DNA of 64,000 nt. Origin: Demequina sp. NBRC 110056 (lineage in GTDB: Bacteria; Actinomycetota; Actinomycetes; Actinomycetales; Demequinaceae). Below are positions 16,582 to 26,780 of this stretch, one piece after another. Where the stretch lies: contig NZ_BBRM01000003.1 in the NCBI RefSeq assembly GCF_002090155.1, positions 62,001 to 126,000 of the forward strand. The letters are read 5' to 3'. The translations under genes and the position numbers were made by a program. Each line of letters opens with the position of its first letter. The first letter of the stretch is position 1. The notes beneath the pieces were generated by a model. It had not been told where the DNA came from. It was given only the letters and a program-made list of their open reading frames with translations, and did not search any database.

Positions 16582-19179
16582 TCAGCCCAGGAGGGCGTCG
16601 CGCCAGTCGGGCTCGTGCGCGCGGATCCAGCGGGCGTCCGCCTCCCACACCTCGCCGACGCCCCGCTCCCACAGCTCGAGCCAGGGCGACTCCCCGGTGG
16701 CGCGCATCTGCGCGAGGTAGTCGTGCATCCGCTCGGACCGCAGCGACAGCAGCGGCAGCAGCCGCTCGCGCTCGGCGTCGTCCAGGCCGTAGCCGTCGGC
16801 GAAGGCTCGCATGCGCTCGGCCTGGCTCGCGAGCTCGAAGCCCTGGCCGTGCAGCGGCGCGAACGCGTGGATCGCGTGGGCGATGTCCCACAGCCGGGTG
16901 CCGGGAGCGGCGGCGTCCCAGTCGATCGCGACCAGTCGTCCGTCCGGCGCGATGACGAGGTTCGACGGCGCGATGTCCTGGTGGATGATGACGTCCCCGC
17001 CCGGGCCGGGCAGGCCGTCGAACCACTGGGCGTCGGCCGGAGGGACGAAGCTCGCGAGGGCGTCGTGCATCTCACGCATGAACGCGCCGATGCGCGCGGG
17101 GTCGAGCGCGCCCGCCGGTGCGTCCGCGTGGTCGGCTCGGGTGCCGTCGACCCACTCGACGAGGTGGCGGCCCTGCGCATCCCAGCCGAAGCTGCGCGGC
17201 GCCCCACGGAAGCCGACGGCCTCCAGGTGGCTCAGCAGAGCGTGGATGGCGCCGGTGTACGGGTCGGGCGCCTCGAGCGACACCTCGCGGCGCGCGATGC
17301 GCAGCGGCAGCTCGCTCGCGGAGTCGTCCCGCTCTGGCCGGTAGGCCCTGCCCCGACGCGGCGCCGAGGACAGCGGCGACAGCGGATGCGCGCTCACGGC
17401 AGGCTCGGCGGTCGCGTCCGCTCGCGGTGTGCCGGCCCGCGACGCGCTGGACCCGGAGGTGCCGGCGGTCGGGCTTCCGGGCAGGTCCGCGAGAGCCGGC
17501 ACCCCGGAGTCGCTGAACTGCTGCCGTGCGGCGTGGATCGCGGCGAGCGCCCCGGCAGCACCGCCGCGCGCGCGTCGCGGCTCGGACTGCTGGGGCGGGA
17601 CGGGTGGTCCGTCGCCGGCCGTGGTCCGCGGGCGAGGAGCCGATGCGCTCGCGGAGCTCTCGGCGGACCTCGCCGGCGAGGCGGGCTCGGCTGCGGGCAC
17701 GGGTGGAGTCGCCCCGGCCGAGGTCGTCCCGGTGGGCGCACCGCCAGCCGCTTCCCGACGGGTCGCTGCCCCACGGGCTTCCGCCCCGCTGGTTGCCGCC
17801 GCCGCCGTCGACGCCGCCCCGGGCGCGCCGTCGCGGCGTCGCGTGCGCCGGCTCGGGAGCGGTGCGACGTCCGCCGCGGCGGGCGGCTCGGCGGGTGCGG
17901 GTGCAGGCGGTGCCATGCCATCTGCCGCGGCTGGCGCGTCCGCGACGGCCTCGTCGGGCACGGACCGCTCAGGTGACGTCGGCACGGGCTCGGGCGAGCG
18001 CATCGGCGCTGCGGAGGCCACCGCGGGTACGACGGCAGGTGCCGCTGCGGCGTCGGCCACGTCGTCCACCACGCGCGGCGGCAGGGTGATCGGCTCGGGC
18101 TCGGGCGGGGACGTCCGCACGCGCGCGAGCGTGGGCGCGGCCTCGCCCGACTCGACCAGGCGGCGCCGCAGCCGCCGGCTCATGAGCGACATGCCCATGT
18201 ACGGCCCGGCGATGCCCACGGGGGCGGGCCACGCGGGCGTCGCGATGCGCGGCACCGGGCGGTCGTGGCGGATGCCGCGCCAGCGGTCGAGCATCCACTC
18301 GATGCCCTCGAGGCTGTCCAGCAGGCGTGGCTCGGCGTCGTCGGCGCTGTGGCCCTGGACCGCGATCTGACCCTCCCAGCCGGACGCCATGAGGAGGTGA
18401 GCGAGCTTGCGGTCGAGGCGCCCGGCGCCCCACGGCAGGATCTTGCGGCCGGTCTGCACGCCGTCGGCGTCCATGCCCGACAGCGCCACCGCGACGAGGT
18501 GCTCCTGCATGGTCGCGAGCACCTCCGCGAAGCGGTGCGCGTGGTGGTGCCCGTGCTGGAGCTGGTAGGCGATGCCGACGTTGCGCAGTCCGCGCGATCC
18601 GAGCTCCTCGATGACCTCGACCTGGTTCTCGGGCTCGCCGAACCACCCGAGATGGTTGGTGAGGGCGAGGCACATGCCGTGCTCGCGGGCGAGCAGCGCG
18701 AGCGGCTCGAGGTGATCGGCGGAGCGGCGCACGCGGGCGCGTTGGATCCGGGGCGACAGCCGCGCAGGGGTCCCCTCCTGGCCGAACTCGACGCAGGTCC
18801 ACAGGTCCGGCCGCATTCCGCGGGCGTGCAGCGACTCCACCTGCGCCGTGATGTGGGGGTCGATGACGCCCAGCGCGGCGTCCGCGTCGGGCGCCCCCTG
18901 GTCCGCGAGCGGCATGGGGCACCACAGACCCACCACGTCGATGCGACGCGCGGCGAGGGCGTCCATCTCCTCCTCGAAGCGGAGCATGTGGTCCTCGCGC
19001 CAGTCCCACACGATGCGGGTCAGGCCGATGCGCTCGAGCATGGCCGCGCGCTCGGCCGGGGTGCGGTCGGGGAAGTCGTAGGCGACGATGCGCGCGGCCG
19101 CGATCTGGGCACGCTCCGCGCACGCCCCCTGTCCGGCGGGCGTCTGCGCAGGGAAGCCTGCGCGCGTCGCCGTTCCCAT
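16582..19179 (-). CDS. TIM-barrel (sugar phosphate isomerase/epimerase-like) domain fused through a long low-complexity linker to an APH-like kinase
   Basis: This 865-residue fusion has three parts. Residues about 25-320 look like a xylose-isomerase-like TIM barrel (VWDWREDHMLRFEEEMDALAARRIDVVGLW, ALTNHLGWFGEPENQVEVIEELG, LQHGHHHAHRFAEVL), as in inositol and sugar-acid catabolic epimerases. Residues about 345-620 are Ala/Pro/Ser/Thr-rich with no predicted fold. Residues about 625-865 are an aminoglycoside-phosphotransferase-type kinase with the Brenner motif HQDIAPSNLVI (about 732) and IDWDAA (about 750). The kinase N-lobe appears shortened and I see no clear nucleotide-binding Lys. GAGGGG precedes the ATG at 19179. 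I know of no standard family with this order. A frameless linker this long could in principle reflect an assembly join, but the frame stays open throughout. Confidence 0.75.
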   Translation of the reverse strand: MGTATRAGFPAQTPAGQGACAERAQIAAARIVAYDFPDRTPAERAAMLERIGLTRIVWDWREDHMLRFEEEMDALAARRIDVVGLWCPMPLADQGAPDADAALGVIDPHITAQVESLHARGMRPDLWTCVEFGQEGTPARLSPRIQRARVRRSADHLEPLALLAREHGMCLALTNHLGWFGEPENQVEVIEELGSRGLRNVGIAYQLQHGHHHAHRFAEVLATMQEHLVAVALSGMDADGVQTGRKILPWGAGRLDRKLAHLLMASGWEGQIAVQGHSADDAEPRLLDSLEGIEWMLDRWRGIRHDRPVPRIATPAWPAPVGIAGPYMGMSLMSRRLRRRLVESGEAAPTLARVRTSPPEPEPITLPPRVVDDVADAAAAPAVVPAVASAAPMRSPEPVPTSPERSVPDEAVADAPAAADGMAPPAPAPAEPPAAADVAPLPSRRTRRRDGAPGAASTAAAATSGAEARGAATRREAAGGAPTGTTSAGATPPVPAAEPASPARSAESSASASAPRPRTTAGDGPPVPPQQSEPRRARGGAAGALAAIHAARQQFSDSGVPALADLPGSPTAGTSGSSASRAGTPRADATAEPAVSAHPLSPLSSAPRRGRAYRPERDDSASELPLRIARREVSLEAPDPYTGAIHALLSHLEAVGFRGAPRSFGWDAQGRHLVEWVDGTRADHADAPAGALDPARIGAFMREMHDALASFVPPADAQWFDGLPGPGGDVIIHQDIAPSNLVIAPDGRLVAIDWDAAAPGTRLWDIAHAIHAFAPLHGQGFELASQAERMRAFADGYGLDDAERERLLPLLSLRSERMHDYLAQMRATGESPWLELWERGVGEVWEADARWIRAHEPDWRDALLG

Positions 19180-19317
19180 GTGCCCCTCAGCTCATCGATC
19201 CTGGGCTGTCGCGCCTTCGAGCCCAGTCTTGCGCCCAGGCTAGCCGCGCGACACGCCTGTGTGAAGAAGTGCATTCCCGGTCGGGAGGGGTGTTCGTCCA
19301 GGTATGGGGCGGTTCGG

Positions 19318-19327
19318 GCCGATGCGC
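19318..19327 (+). repeat. GCCGATGCGC decamer in an intergenic gap
   Basis: This is the only landmark I see in the 192-bp gap (19180-19371) between the fusion gene and the racemase gene. Confidence 0.7.
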
Positions 19328-19371
19328 TTGCCGCGTCGCAGGGCTCCGCGCGAGTGCGCGGCGACGCCCCC

Positions 19372-20076
19372 TCAGTCGGCGAGCGCGAACTCGAGCGCCG
19401 CGTCGACGTGGAGCGCGAGGGAGTCGAAGTACGGGTCCTCGACGTCCTCGGCGGTCAGCACCATGGGGATCTCGGTGCAGCCCGAGATGACCCCCTGAGC
19501 ACCGCGGCCACGGAGGTCCTCGTAGACGCCGCGCACCCACGCGGGCGCGTCGTCGGGCACGATGCCCCGCGCGAGCGACCCGTAGATGAGGTCGTGGACC
19601 TCGCCGAGCACCGGCTCGTCGGGCACGATCGTGGTGATCCCGCGCGCGGCCATGTGATCGCGGTAGAACGGGTCGCGCATCGTGTAGCCCGTGCCGAGCA
19701 GCGCGACCGTGTCGAGGCCGGCCGCCGCGATCGCGTCCGCGGTGGCGTCGAGCATGTGGATCAGCGGGACGTCGATGGCGTCGACGACCGCGGGCGCGAC
19801 CTTGTGCATCGTGTTGGCGCAGATGAGGATCGCCTCGGCGCCGGCGTCCTGAAGCCGGCGCGCGTCCCGACCGAACGTCGCCCCCAGGCCGTCCCAGTCG
19901 CCGCCAGACTGCGCATCGGCGATCTGCTGGAAGTCGTACGAGCGCACCAGCAGGTCCGCCGCGGACGAGCCGCCCAGCCGCGCGTTGACGCCCTCGTTGA
20001 GGAGGCGCTCGAACTCGAGCGAGGAGTGCCAGGTGATGCCGCCGAGCAGGCCGAGGGTGCGGGGTGTGGTGCGCAT
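19372..20076 (-). CDS. Aspartate/glutamate racemase-family protein
   Basis: This 234-residue protein has the two-Cys racemase fold: LLGGITWHSSLEFERLLNEGV at the N-terminus, the first catalytic Cys in ILICANTMHKVAP, and the second in GVISGCTEIPMV. It likely interconverts L- and D-amino acids (aspartate racemase subtype) without a cofactor. A role in peptidoglycan or D-amino-acid supply is inference. TACGGT lies 6 nt before its ATG (leaderless). Confidence 0.88.
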   Translation of the reverse strand: MRTTPRTLGLLGGITWHSSLEFERLLNEGVNARLGGSSAADLLVRSYDFQQIADAQSGGDWDGLGATFGRDARRLQDAGAEAILICANTMHKVAPAVVDAIDVPLIHMLDATADAIAAAGLDTVALLGTGYTMRDPFYRDHMAARGITTIVPDEPVLGEVHDLIYGSLARGIVPDDAPAWVRGVYEDLRGRGAQGVISGCTEIPMVLTAEDVEDPYFDSLALHVDAALEFALAD

Positions 20077-20115
20077 CTGCTCACCGTAGCCCGACCCCGG
20101 TGGTGGGGTCTCGCG

Positions 20116-20868
20116 TCAGGCGAGCCGGCGGCTCGTGCGGGGGGCGCCCGTGATGGCGGCGATGATGTCCTCGTACGCGGTCTCCGCGGCGATGAACGAG
20201 CCGTTGTTGCGGCCGTGCCGGAGGACCTCGATGCGGTCGGCGACCGCGCGGATGTCCGTGAGGTTGTGGCTGATGATGACGACGCCGAGGCCCATCGACC
20301 GCAACTGCTCGATGTGGGTGAGCACCTCCGCGGTCTGCGCCACGGACAGCGACGAGGTGGGCTCGTCGAGCACGATGATGCGCGGCTTGCCCACGAGCGT
20401 GCGGGCGATCGCGACGCACTGGCGCTGGCCCGCCGTCAGGTGAGCGACGGGGGTCCGGGGCGACGGGATACGGGCGTTGAGGTCCTTGAGATAGCCGCGG
20501 GCGAGGGTCTCCATGGCCTCCTCGTCGAGCAGGCCGCGGTCCGGCAGCTCCTGGCCCAGGAAGATGTTCGCGGTGACGTCGAGGTTCTCGGCGAGCGCGA
20601 GCTCCTGGAAGACGGTGGCGACGCCGTTCGCGCGCGCGGCGCGCGTGGTGAAGGTCCGGACCTGCTCTCCGTCGATCTCGAGGGTGCCCTCGTCAGGGGC
20701 GTGGACACCGGCGATGACGCGGGCCAGGGTGGACTTGCCGGCGGCGTTGTCGCCCACGAGGGCGACCACCTCGTGGGCGTCGACCTCGAGGTCGACGTCG
20801 ACCAGCGCCTGGACGGCCCCGAAGTACTTGCTGATGCCCCGCGCGCGGAGCAGTGGCGTCGCTGCCAT
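20116..20868 (-). CDS. Sugar-type ABC transporter ATP-binding protein, single domain (FrcA-like)
   Basis: This 250-residue cytoplasmic ATPase of the carbohydrate uptake type 2 class has Walker A GDNAAGKSTL, signature LTAGQRQCVAIAR (the usual LSGGQ is LTAGQ), Walker B RIIVLDEPTSSL and the switch His in ISHNL. I moved the start to 20868 because a near-perfect AAGGAGGAG lies just before it; the frame is open to 20904. It lies 37 nt downstream of the ROK regulator gene, in the same direction, but no permease or binding-protein gene accompanies it. It may serve the divergent sugar importer or act as a regulatory ATPase. Confidence 0.85.
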   Translation of the reverse strand: MAATPLLRARGISKYFGAVQALVDVDLEVDAHEVVALVGDNAAGKSTLARVIAGVHAPDEGTLEIDGEQVRTFTTRAARANGVATVFQELALAENLDVTANIFLGQELPDRGLLDEEAMETLARGYLKDLNARIPSPRTPVAHLTAGQRQCVAIARTLVGKPRIIVLDEPTSSLSVAQTAEVLTHIEQLRSMGLGVVIISHNLTDIRAVADRIEVLRHGRNNGSFIAAETAYEDIIAAITGAPRTSRRLA

Positions 20869-20905
20869 GAGCTCCTCCTTGTTCGACTGCTGAGTCTCGA
20901 CCATC

Positions 20906-22081
20906 TCAGACCGCCCTCGCCGTCACGTGCGCGAGGTCGGCCGCAACGGCAAGTCCACCGTAGAGCTCCGCGTCCAGCCCGAGTTGCGCGGCCTGCACCT
21001 CGAGCGCCGTTCCCTGGGCGAGCGGCACGCGCCGGCGGACCGCATCGCGCAGCGGCTCGAGCACCAACGGACCCGCCTGGGCGAGCTCGCCGCCCACGAT
21101 GATGAGGCGCGGGCCCAGCGACACGGCCGTGTTGGCCGCGACGGTGCCGATCGCCGCGCCGGCGTCGATGATCACCTGCTGGCAGCCCGGGTCGCCGTCG
21201 GAGGCGAGGTCGAGCACGTCCGTGAGCGTCAGCGATCCGCGCGAGTGTCGCAGCGAGTCCACCAGCGCCTGCGCGCCGCACACCGTGTTGAGGCACCCGC
21301 GGGACCCGCAGCGGCAGATCGGTCCCTGCGCATCGACGAGCGCGTGGCCGAGCTCGCCGGCGAGCCCGCGGTGGCCTTGGTGCAGCGCACCGGCCACGAT
21401 GACTCCGCCCCCCACGCCATACGAGGCGCGCACGTAGAGCAGGTCGGAGGCGCCGCGGGCGGCGCCGAAGCGCAGCTCGCCGAGCGCACCGAGGTTCGCA
21501 TCGTTGTGGACGGCGATGGGCGCGCCGATGCGTCGCTCCAGCACCTCGGCGACGGGGATGTCCTCCCAGCCGCGCAGGATGCCGGGCACGGAGATGCGGC
21601 CCGTCGCCGGGTCGACGGGCGCCGGCAGGCCGACGCCGACGGCGAGCACCTCCGACAGCGAGGACCCCAGCCCGTCGACGAGCTCCGCGACGAGGACGGC
21701 GGCGCGGTCCAGCGTCGTGTCGTGGCGATGATCGACGGGCAGCGGCAGCGAGCGCTGCTCGAGGAAGTCGAAGCTGGAGTCCGCGATCGCGAGGCGCATG
21801 GTGCGCTCGCCGACGTGGACGGCGACCAGAAGCCCAGCGCGGTGCGCGATGGTGACGAGCTGCGCGCGACGTCCGCTGCGGATGGTGTGGCGCGTCTCGA
21901 CGACCCCGGTCTCGAGCAGCTGCTTGACGATGGTCGACACGGTGGCGGGCGACAGGCCCGTGGCCTGCGCGAGCTCGACCTGCGTGATCGATCCGAACTG
22001 GCGGACGGCGTCGAGCAGCCGCTCGCTGTTGGCTTCGCGAAGGGACGACTGAGAGCCCGAGGTCCCTCGCATCGTCGCCAT
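20906..22081 (-). CDS. ROK-family transcriptional repressor
   Basis: This 391-residue protein has an N-terminal winged helix (SLREANSERLLDAVRQFGSITQVELAQATGLSPATVSTIVKQLLETGVVE) and a sugar-kinase-like ROK domain. That domain carries the zinc/sugar motif GELGHALVDAQGPICRCGSRGCLNTVCG. It is divergent from the monosaccharide importer and very likely represses it until a sugar binds. The ATG at 22081 fits the HTH start; the frame is open to 22252. TACTAT lies 7 nt upstream (leaderless). A 23-bp palindrome at 22123-22145 is a likely autoregulatory operator. Confidence 0.9.
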   Translation of the reverse strand: MATMRGTSGSQSSLREANSERLLDAVRQFGSITQVELAQATGLSPATVSTIVKQLLETGVVETRHTIRSGRRAQLVTIAHRAGLLVAVHVGERTMRLAIADSSFDFLEQRSLPLPVDHRHDTTLDRAAVLVAELVDGLGSSLSEVLAVGVGLPAPVDPATGRISVPGILRGWEDIPVAEVLERRIGAPIAVHNDANLGALGELRFGAARGASDLLYVRASYGVGGGVIVAGALHQGHRGLAGELGHALVDAQGPICRCGSRGCLNTVCGAQALVDSLRHSRGSLTLTDVLDLASDGDPGCQQVIIDAGAAIGTVAANTAVSLGPRLIIVGGELAQAGPLVLEPLRDAVRRRVPLAQGTALEVQAAQLGLDAELYGGLAVAADLAHVTARAV

Positions 22082-22122
22082 GGCGGCATAGTACAGAAGC
22101 GGTGGGTGCCGGCATAGGGGCA

Positions 22123-22145
22123 TTGCGTTCGATAAACGAACGCAA
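22123..22145. promoter_or_regulatory. Candidate ROK operator
   Basis: Perfect 9-bp arms TTGCGTTCG (22123-22131) and CGAACGCAA (22137-22145) flank ATAAA. It lies 42-64 bp upstream of the ROK start, over its promoter region. ROK repressors bind such spaced palindromes. Confidence 0.6.
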
Positions 22146-22270
22146 ATCGGGACGCTGAGGGCCTTGAATTCAGCCCTTTCGGCCCCTCGTTCGCCCGTTT
22201 GTGGCTCGAAGTGTCCGATTTGGCGGTCCAGCGGCACCCCAGGGCCGCTCAACGGCCCCCGAACGCTGCG

Positions 22271-22311
22271 TTGAGTTCTCGAACTGTCACGGATTGGTAA
22301 CGCTTGAGTTC
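22271..22311. promoter_or_regulatory. Paired TTGAGTTC sites upstream of the sugar importer
   Basis: TTGAGTTC occurs at 22271-22278 and 22304-22311, 33 bp (three helical turns) apart. The first continues into AGTTC-TC-GAACT, a small palindrome that shares its GTTC/GAAC core with the ROK operator. The sites lie just upstream of the -35 hexamer at 22317. Confidence 0.5.
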
Positions 22312-22316
22312 GAGAC

Positions 22317-22346
22317 TTGACGACAAGGTGGCCGCGGTCCTAGCGT
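22317..22346 (+). promoter_or_regulatory. Promoter of the monosaccharide importer operon
   Basis: TTGACG (22317-22322), an 18-bp spacer and TAGCGT (22341-22346) give a leadered promoter about 50 nt upstream of the GTG start. The 322-bp divergent region (22082-22403) holds no gene. Confidence 0.6.
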
Positions 22347-22403
22347 CATGACTCGCTGAGAACGCTCTGAGCAAGGGCTCTTGCACAACGAAGTGGAGTA
22401 GCA

Positions 22404-23948
<1,545 letters not shown>

Positions 23949-24001
23949 GCGCCGAACCGTCAGACCACGACCGCAGAACACGCAGAAGGAAGCACGAGAC
24001 A

Positions 24002-25411
24002 ATGAAGTCATTGAGAGGGATCTTCGGCGGGGACATCCGCCAGTTCTCGATGTTGGGTGCGCTCGTCGCTCTCATCTTGTTCTTTCAGGTGGCGACCGGG
24101 GGCAAGGTCCTCACGCCGTCGAACATGATGAACCTCATCAACGGCAACTCCTATGTCCTGATCCTCGCGATCGGCATGGTGATGGTGATCGTCGTCGGGC
24201 ACATCGACCTGTCGGTCGGATCCGTGGCCGCCGTGACGGGCATCATCGTCGCGATCGCGCTCAGAGACTGGGGCATCCCCTGGTGGGTCGGCCTGCTGCT
24301 CGGCCTCGCCGTCGGGACGGTGATCGGCATGTGGCAGGGCTGGTGGGTGGCCTATGTCGGAATCCCAGGATTCATCACCACATTGGCCGGCATGATGATC
24401 TTCCGCGGCCTGAACCAGTACATCGGCAAGTCGAACTCGGTGCCCGTGCCTGAGGAGTTCCAGACGATGGGCGGCGGATATCTGCCGGAGATTGGGCCAG
24501 CGACAGGGTTCAACAACCCGACGCTGCTGCTCGGCATCCTCGCCGCGGCCTACGTCATCTGGAGCGAGGTCTCCAAGCGCCGTCGTGCCGCTCGCGTGGG
24601 CTTCGAGCCCGACCCGATCTACGTCGCGGTGATCCGCGCGGGTCTGCTGGTCGCCGTCATCGCCTACGTGACGTACCTGTTCGGCACCGGGCGTGAGGGG
24701 ACCTCGTTCCCGATCGCGGGCGTCATCCTCGTCGCGCTGATCGTGATCTACCACATCGTCACCCAGCGCACGAAGCTCGGCCGCCACGTCTACGCCGTCG
24801 GTGGCAACCGTGCCGCCGCCGCCCTGTCCGGCGTGTCGACCCGTCGCACGTACTTCTTCGTCATGGCCAACATGTCGGTGCTGGCGGCCTTCGCCGGCAT
24901 GATGTTCATCGGCCGTGCTCGCGCCTCCGGCCCGTTCGACGGCACGCTGTGGGAGCTCGACGCGATCGCGGCGGTCTTCATCGGCGGCGCCGCCGTCACC
25001 GGCGGCATCGGCACCGTGACCGGCTCCATCATCGGTGGCCTCGTCATGGCGACGCTCAACAACGGCCTGCAGCTCATGGGCGTCGGCTCCGACGCGACGC
25101 AGATCATCAAGGGCCTGGTGCTGCTCGCGGCGGTCGCCTTCGACGTCTACAACAAGACGCAGGGCCGTCCGTCGATCATCGGACTGCTGTTCCGCCGTCC
25201 GCCGCGCCCGCCGGGCAAGGACTCGGACGGCGCGCAGGAGCCGGCCCTCGCCGTCGCAGGTGGCGGCTCGGCCGCCGCCAGCACCATCGGCGCGGTCCAG
25301 GACCAGACCACCGCGACGCACACCGCGGAGCCGGGGGCCGCAGGCCACCCGGAATCACCAGAGACGTCGCACTCACAGCCGAGTGCGCGGGAAGGAAACG
25401 AGGAGAGATGA
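24002..25411 (+). CDS. Multiple-monosaccharide ABC transporter, permease (GguB/MmsB type)
   Basis: This 469-residue inner-membrane protein has about ten helices. VVGHIDLSVGSVAAVTG and AVGGNRAAAALSGVSTRR are the conserved cytoplasmic loops that contact the ATPase. The family is usually 330-420 residues; here about 65 extra C-terminal residues form a Pro/Ala/Ser-rich tail (RPPRPPGKDSDGAQEP onward). The reading frame ends in a 4-bp ATGA overlap with the binding-protein gene, so the tail may mainly couple translation. Confidence 0.92.
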   Translation: MKSLRGIFGGDIRQFSMLGALVALILFFQVATGGKVLTPSNMMNLINGNSYVLILAIGMVMVIVVGHIDLSVGSVAAVTGIIVAIALRDWGIPWWVGLLLGLAVGTVIGMWQGWWVAYVGIPGFITTLAGMMIFRGLNQYIGKSNSVPVPEEFQTMGGGYLPEIGPATGFNNPTLLLGILAAAYVIWSEVSKRRRAARVGFEPDPIYVAVIRAGLLVAVIAYVTYLFGTGREGTSFPIAGVILVALIVIYHIVTQRTKLGRHVYAVGGNRAAAALSGVSTRRTYFFVMANMSVLAAFAGMMFIGRARASGPFDGTLWELDAIAAVFIGGAAVTGGIGTVTGSIIGGLVMATLNNGLQLMGVGSDATQIIKGLVLLAAVAFDVYNKTQGRPSIIGLLFRRPPRPPGKDSDGAQEPALAVAGGGSAAASTIGAVQDQTTATHTAEPGAAGHPESPETSHSQPSAREGNEER

Positions 25412-26532
25412 GCAAGACTTTCAAGGGAGTGGCCGTGTTCGCGGCTGCGAGCGCCATGGTGCTCGCAGGTTGCTCCACCGACCGCGGCGGGTCCGACGAG
25501 GAGTCGACCGCCGGTGCCACGGGCGGCTCCAGCGATGGAGGCGTCTGCATCGAGGAGGGCGCTGCGATCGGCGTCGCCCTTCCCCAGAAGACCTCCGAGA
25601 ACTGGGTTCTCGCCGAGGAGCTCTTCAACGACGGCCTCACCGAGGCGGGCTTCACGCCCATCGTCCAGTTCGGCAACTCGGGCGTGACCGAGCAGCAGAA
25701 CCAGATCTCGGCCATGATCGAGCAGGACGCTCAGGTCATCGTCGTGGGTGCCATCGACGGCTCGCAGCTGGGTTCGCAGCTCGAGGCGGCGAAGGACTCC
25801 GGCGCGAGCGTCATCGCGTACGACCGTCTCGTTCTCAACACGGAGGCCGTGGACGCGTACATCGCGTTCGACAACTTCCGCGTGGGCGAGCTCCAGGGTG
25901 AGGCGCTGCTGCAGGGCCTCGCCGAGCGCAAGGGCGACGGTCCGTACACCATCGAGCTCATCGCGGGCTCGCCGGACGACGCCAACGCCACCCCGTTCTT
26001 CGAGGGCGCGATGAGCATCCTGCAGCCCAAGATCGACGACGGCACCCTGACCGTCGGCTCGGGCCAGACCACGTTCGAGCAGGTGGCGACCGCTGGATGG
26101 CAGGCGCAGAACGCCCAGACCCGCATGGACACCATCATGTCGGGCACCTACTCGGGTGACACCGAGCTTCACGGCATCCTGTCGCCGAACGACACGCTCG
26201 CTCGCGCGGCGCTGACGTCGGTGGACCAGGCCGGCAAGGACGTCCCGGTCATCACCGGCCAGGACTCCGAGGTCGAGTCGGTCAAGTCGATCGTCGAGGG
26301 TGTGCAGTACTCGACCATCTACAAGGACACCCGCGAGCTGGTGGCGCAGACCATCGCCTCGATCGAGGAGCTGGCCGCGTGTGGCGAGATCCCGGTCAAC
26401 GACACCGAGCAGTACGACAACGGCGTGAAGGTCGTGCCCGCGTACCTGCTCGACCCGAAGATCGTCACGCAGGAGAACGCTGCTGAGGTCTACGCGAACG
26501 ACGCGACCCTCGGGCCGCTCACCGAGGGCTGA
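25408..26532 (+). CDS. Sugar ABC transporter substrate-binding lipoprotein (ChvE/MmsE-like)
   Basis: This 374-residue periplasm-equivalent lipoprotein begins with a signal peptide and lipobox (SAMVLAGCST). The mature part is a type I binding fold: GVALPQKTSENW at the start, IEQDAQVIVVGAID, IAYDRLVLNTEAVDAYIAFDNFRVG, and VPVITGQDSEVESVKSIVEGVQYSTIYKDTREL near the end. Those segments match ChvE-type xylose/arabinose/glucose-binding proteins. It delivers the sugar to the two upstream gene products. AGGAGAG overlaps the permease stop region and initiates it. Confidence 0.93.
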   Translation: MSKTFKGVAVFAAASAMVLAGCSTDRGGSDEESTAGATGGSSDGGVCIEEGAAIGVALPQKTSENWVLAEELFNDGLTEAGFTPIVQFGNSGVTEQQNQISAMIEQDAQVIVVGAIDGSQLGSQLEAAKDSGASVIAYDRLVLNTEAVDAYIAFDNFRVGELQGEALLQGLAERKGDGPYTIELIAGSPDDANATPFFEGAMSILQPKIDDGTLTVGSGQTTFEQVATAGWQAQNAQTRMDTIMSGTYSGDTELHGILSPNDTLARAALTSVDQAGKDVPVITGQDSEVESVKSIVEGVQYSTIYKDTRELVAQTIASIEELAACGEIPVNDTEQYDNGVKVVPAYLLDPKIVTQENAAEVYANDATLGPLTEG

Positions 26533-26548
26533 CCCTCACGTAGGACAG

Positions 26549-26589
26549 CCACGGCCCCCGGAGCGATAGAGGCGCCCCGGGGGCCGTGG
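26549..26589 (+). terminator. Terminator of the monosaccharide importer operon
   Basis: A 13-bp perfect stem (CCACGGCCCCCGG at 26549-26561, complement 26577-26589) with a 15-nt loop lies 17 nt past the binding-protein stop. Confidence 0.8.
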
Positions 26590-26654
26590 TGCGCCTAGTC
26601 CACCACAACCCGCGCGCCGGTGGTCGATTCTCGTCGCTCACGTCTCCTAGATCA

Positions 26655-26680
26655 GCGAGTTGGATCCATTTCGCTGTTCT
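26655..26680. repeat. BamHI-centred palindromic repeat, third copy
   Basis: This is identical over 26 bp to 16482-16507. CAGCGA and TCGCTG arms surround GTTGGATCCATT. A second CAGCGA follows at 26694. Confidence 0.75.
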
Positions 26681-26726
26681 AGGGGCGTGAATCAGCGAGA
26701 ACGCACCGCCAGGGGCGGTCTGCAGC

Positions 26727-26736
26727 GCCGATGCGC
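26727..26736 (+). repeat. GCCGATGCGC decamer upstream of merR
   Basis: The context GCGCCGATGCGCTCGCCGG recurs at 58328 and, with one change, at 58678. This is the second extended form of the element. Confidence 0.7.
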
Positions 26737-26744
26737 TCGCCGGC

Positions 26745-26760
26745 TTCCAGCGCACTGGAA
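26745..26760. promoter_or_regulatory. Operator-like site of the MerR regulator
   Basis: TTCCAG-N5-TGGAA, 16 bp, lies 20 bp upstream of the merR start. The same arrangement with the same spacing is found inside the copZ promoter (32582-32597). Confidence 0.6.
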
Positions 26761-26780
26761 CCTTGACGTACAGTCGAGGG

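Noticed and set aside
18265-21102. A 945-codon plus-strand open frame
   Set aside because: It runs antisense across four minus-strand genes with clear families. Its composition is that of a GC-rich shadow frame, and no family matches.
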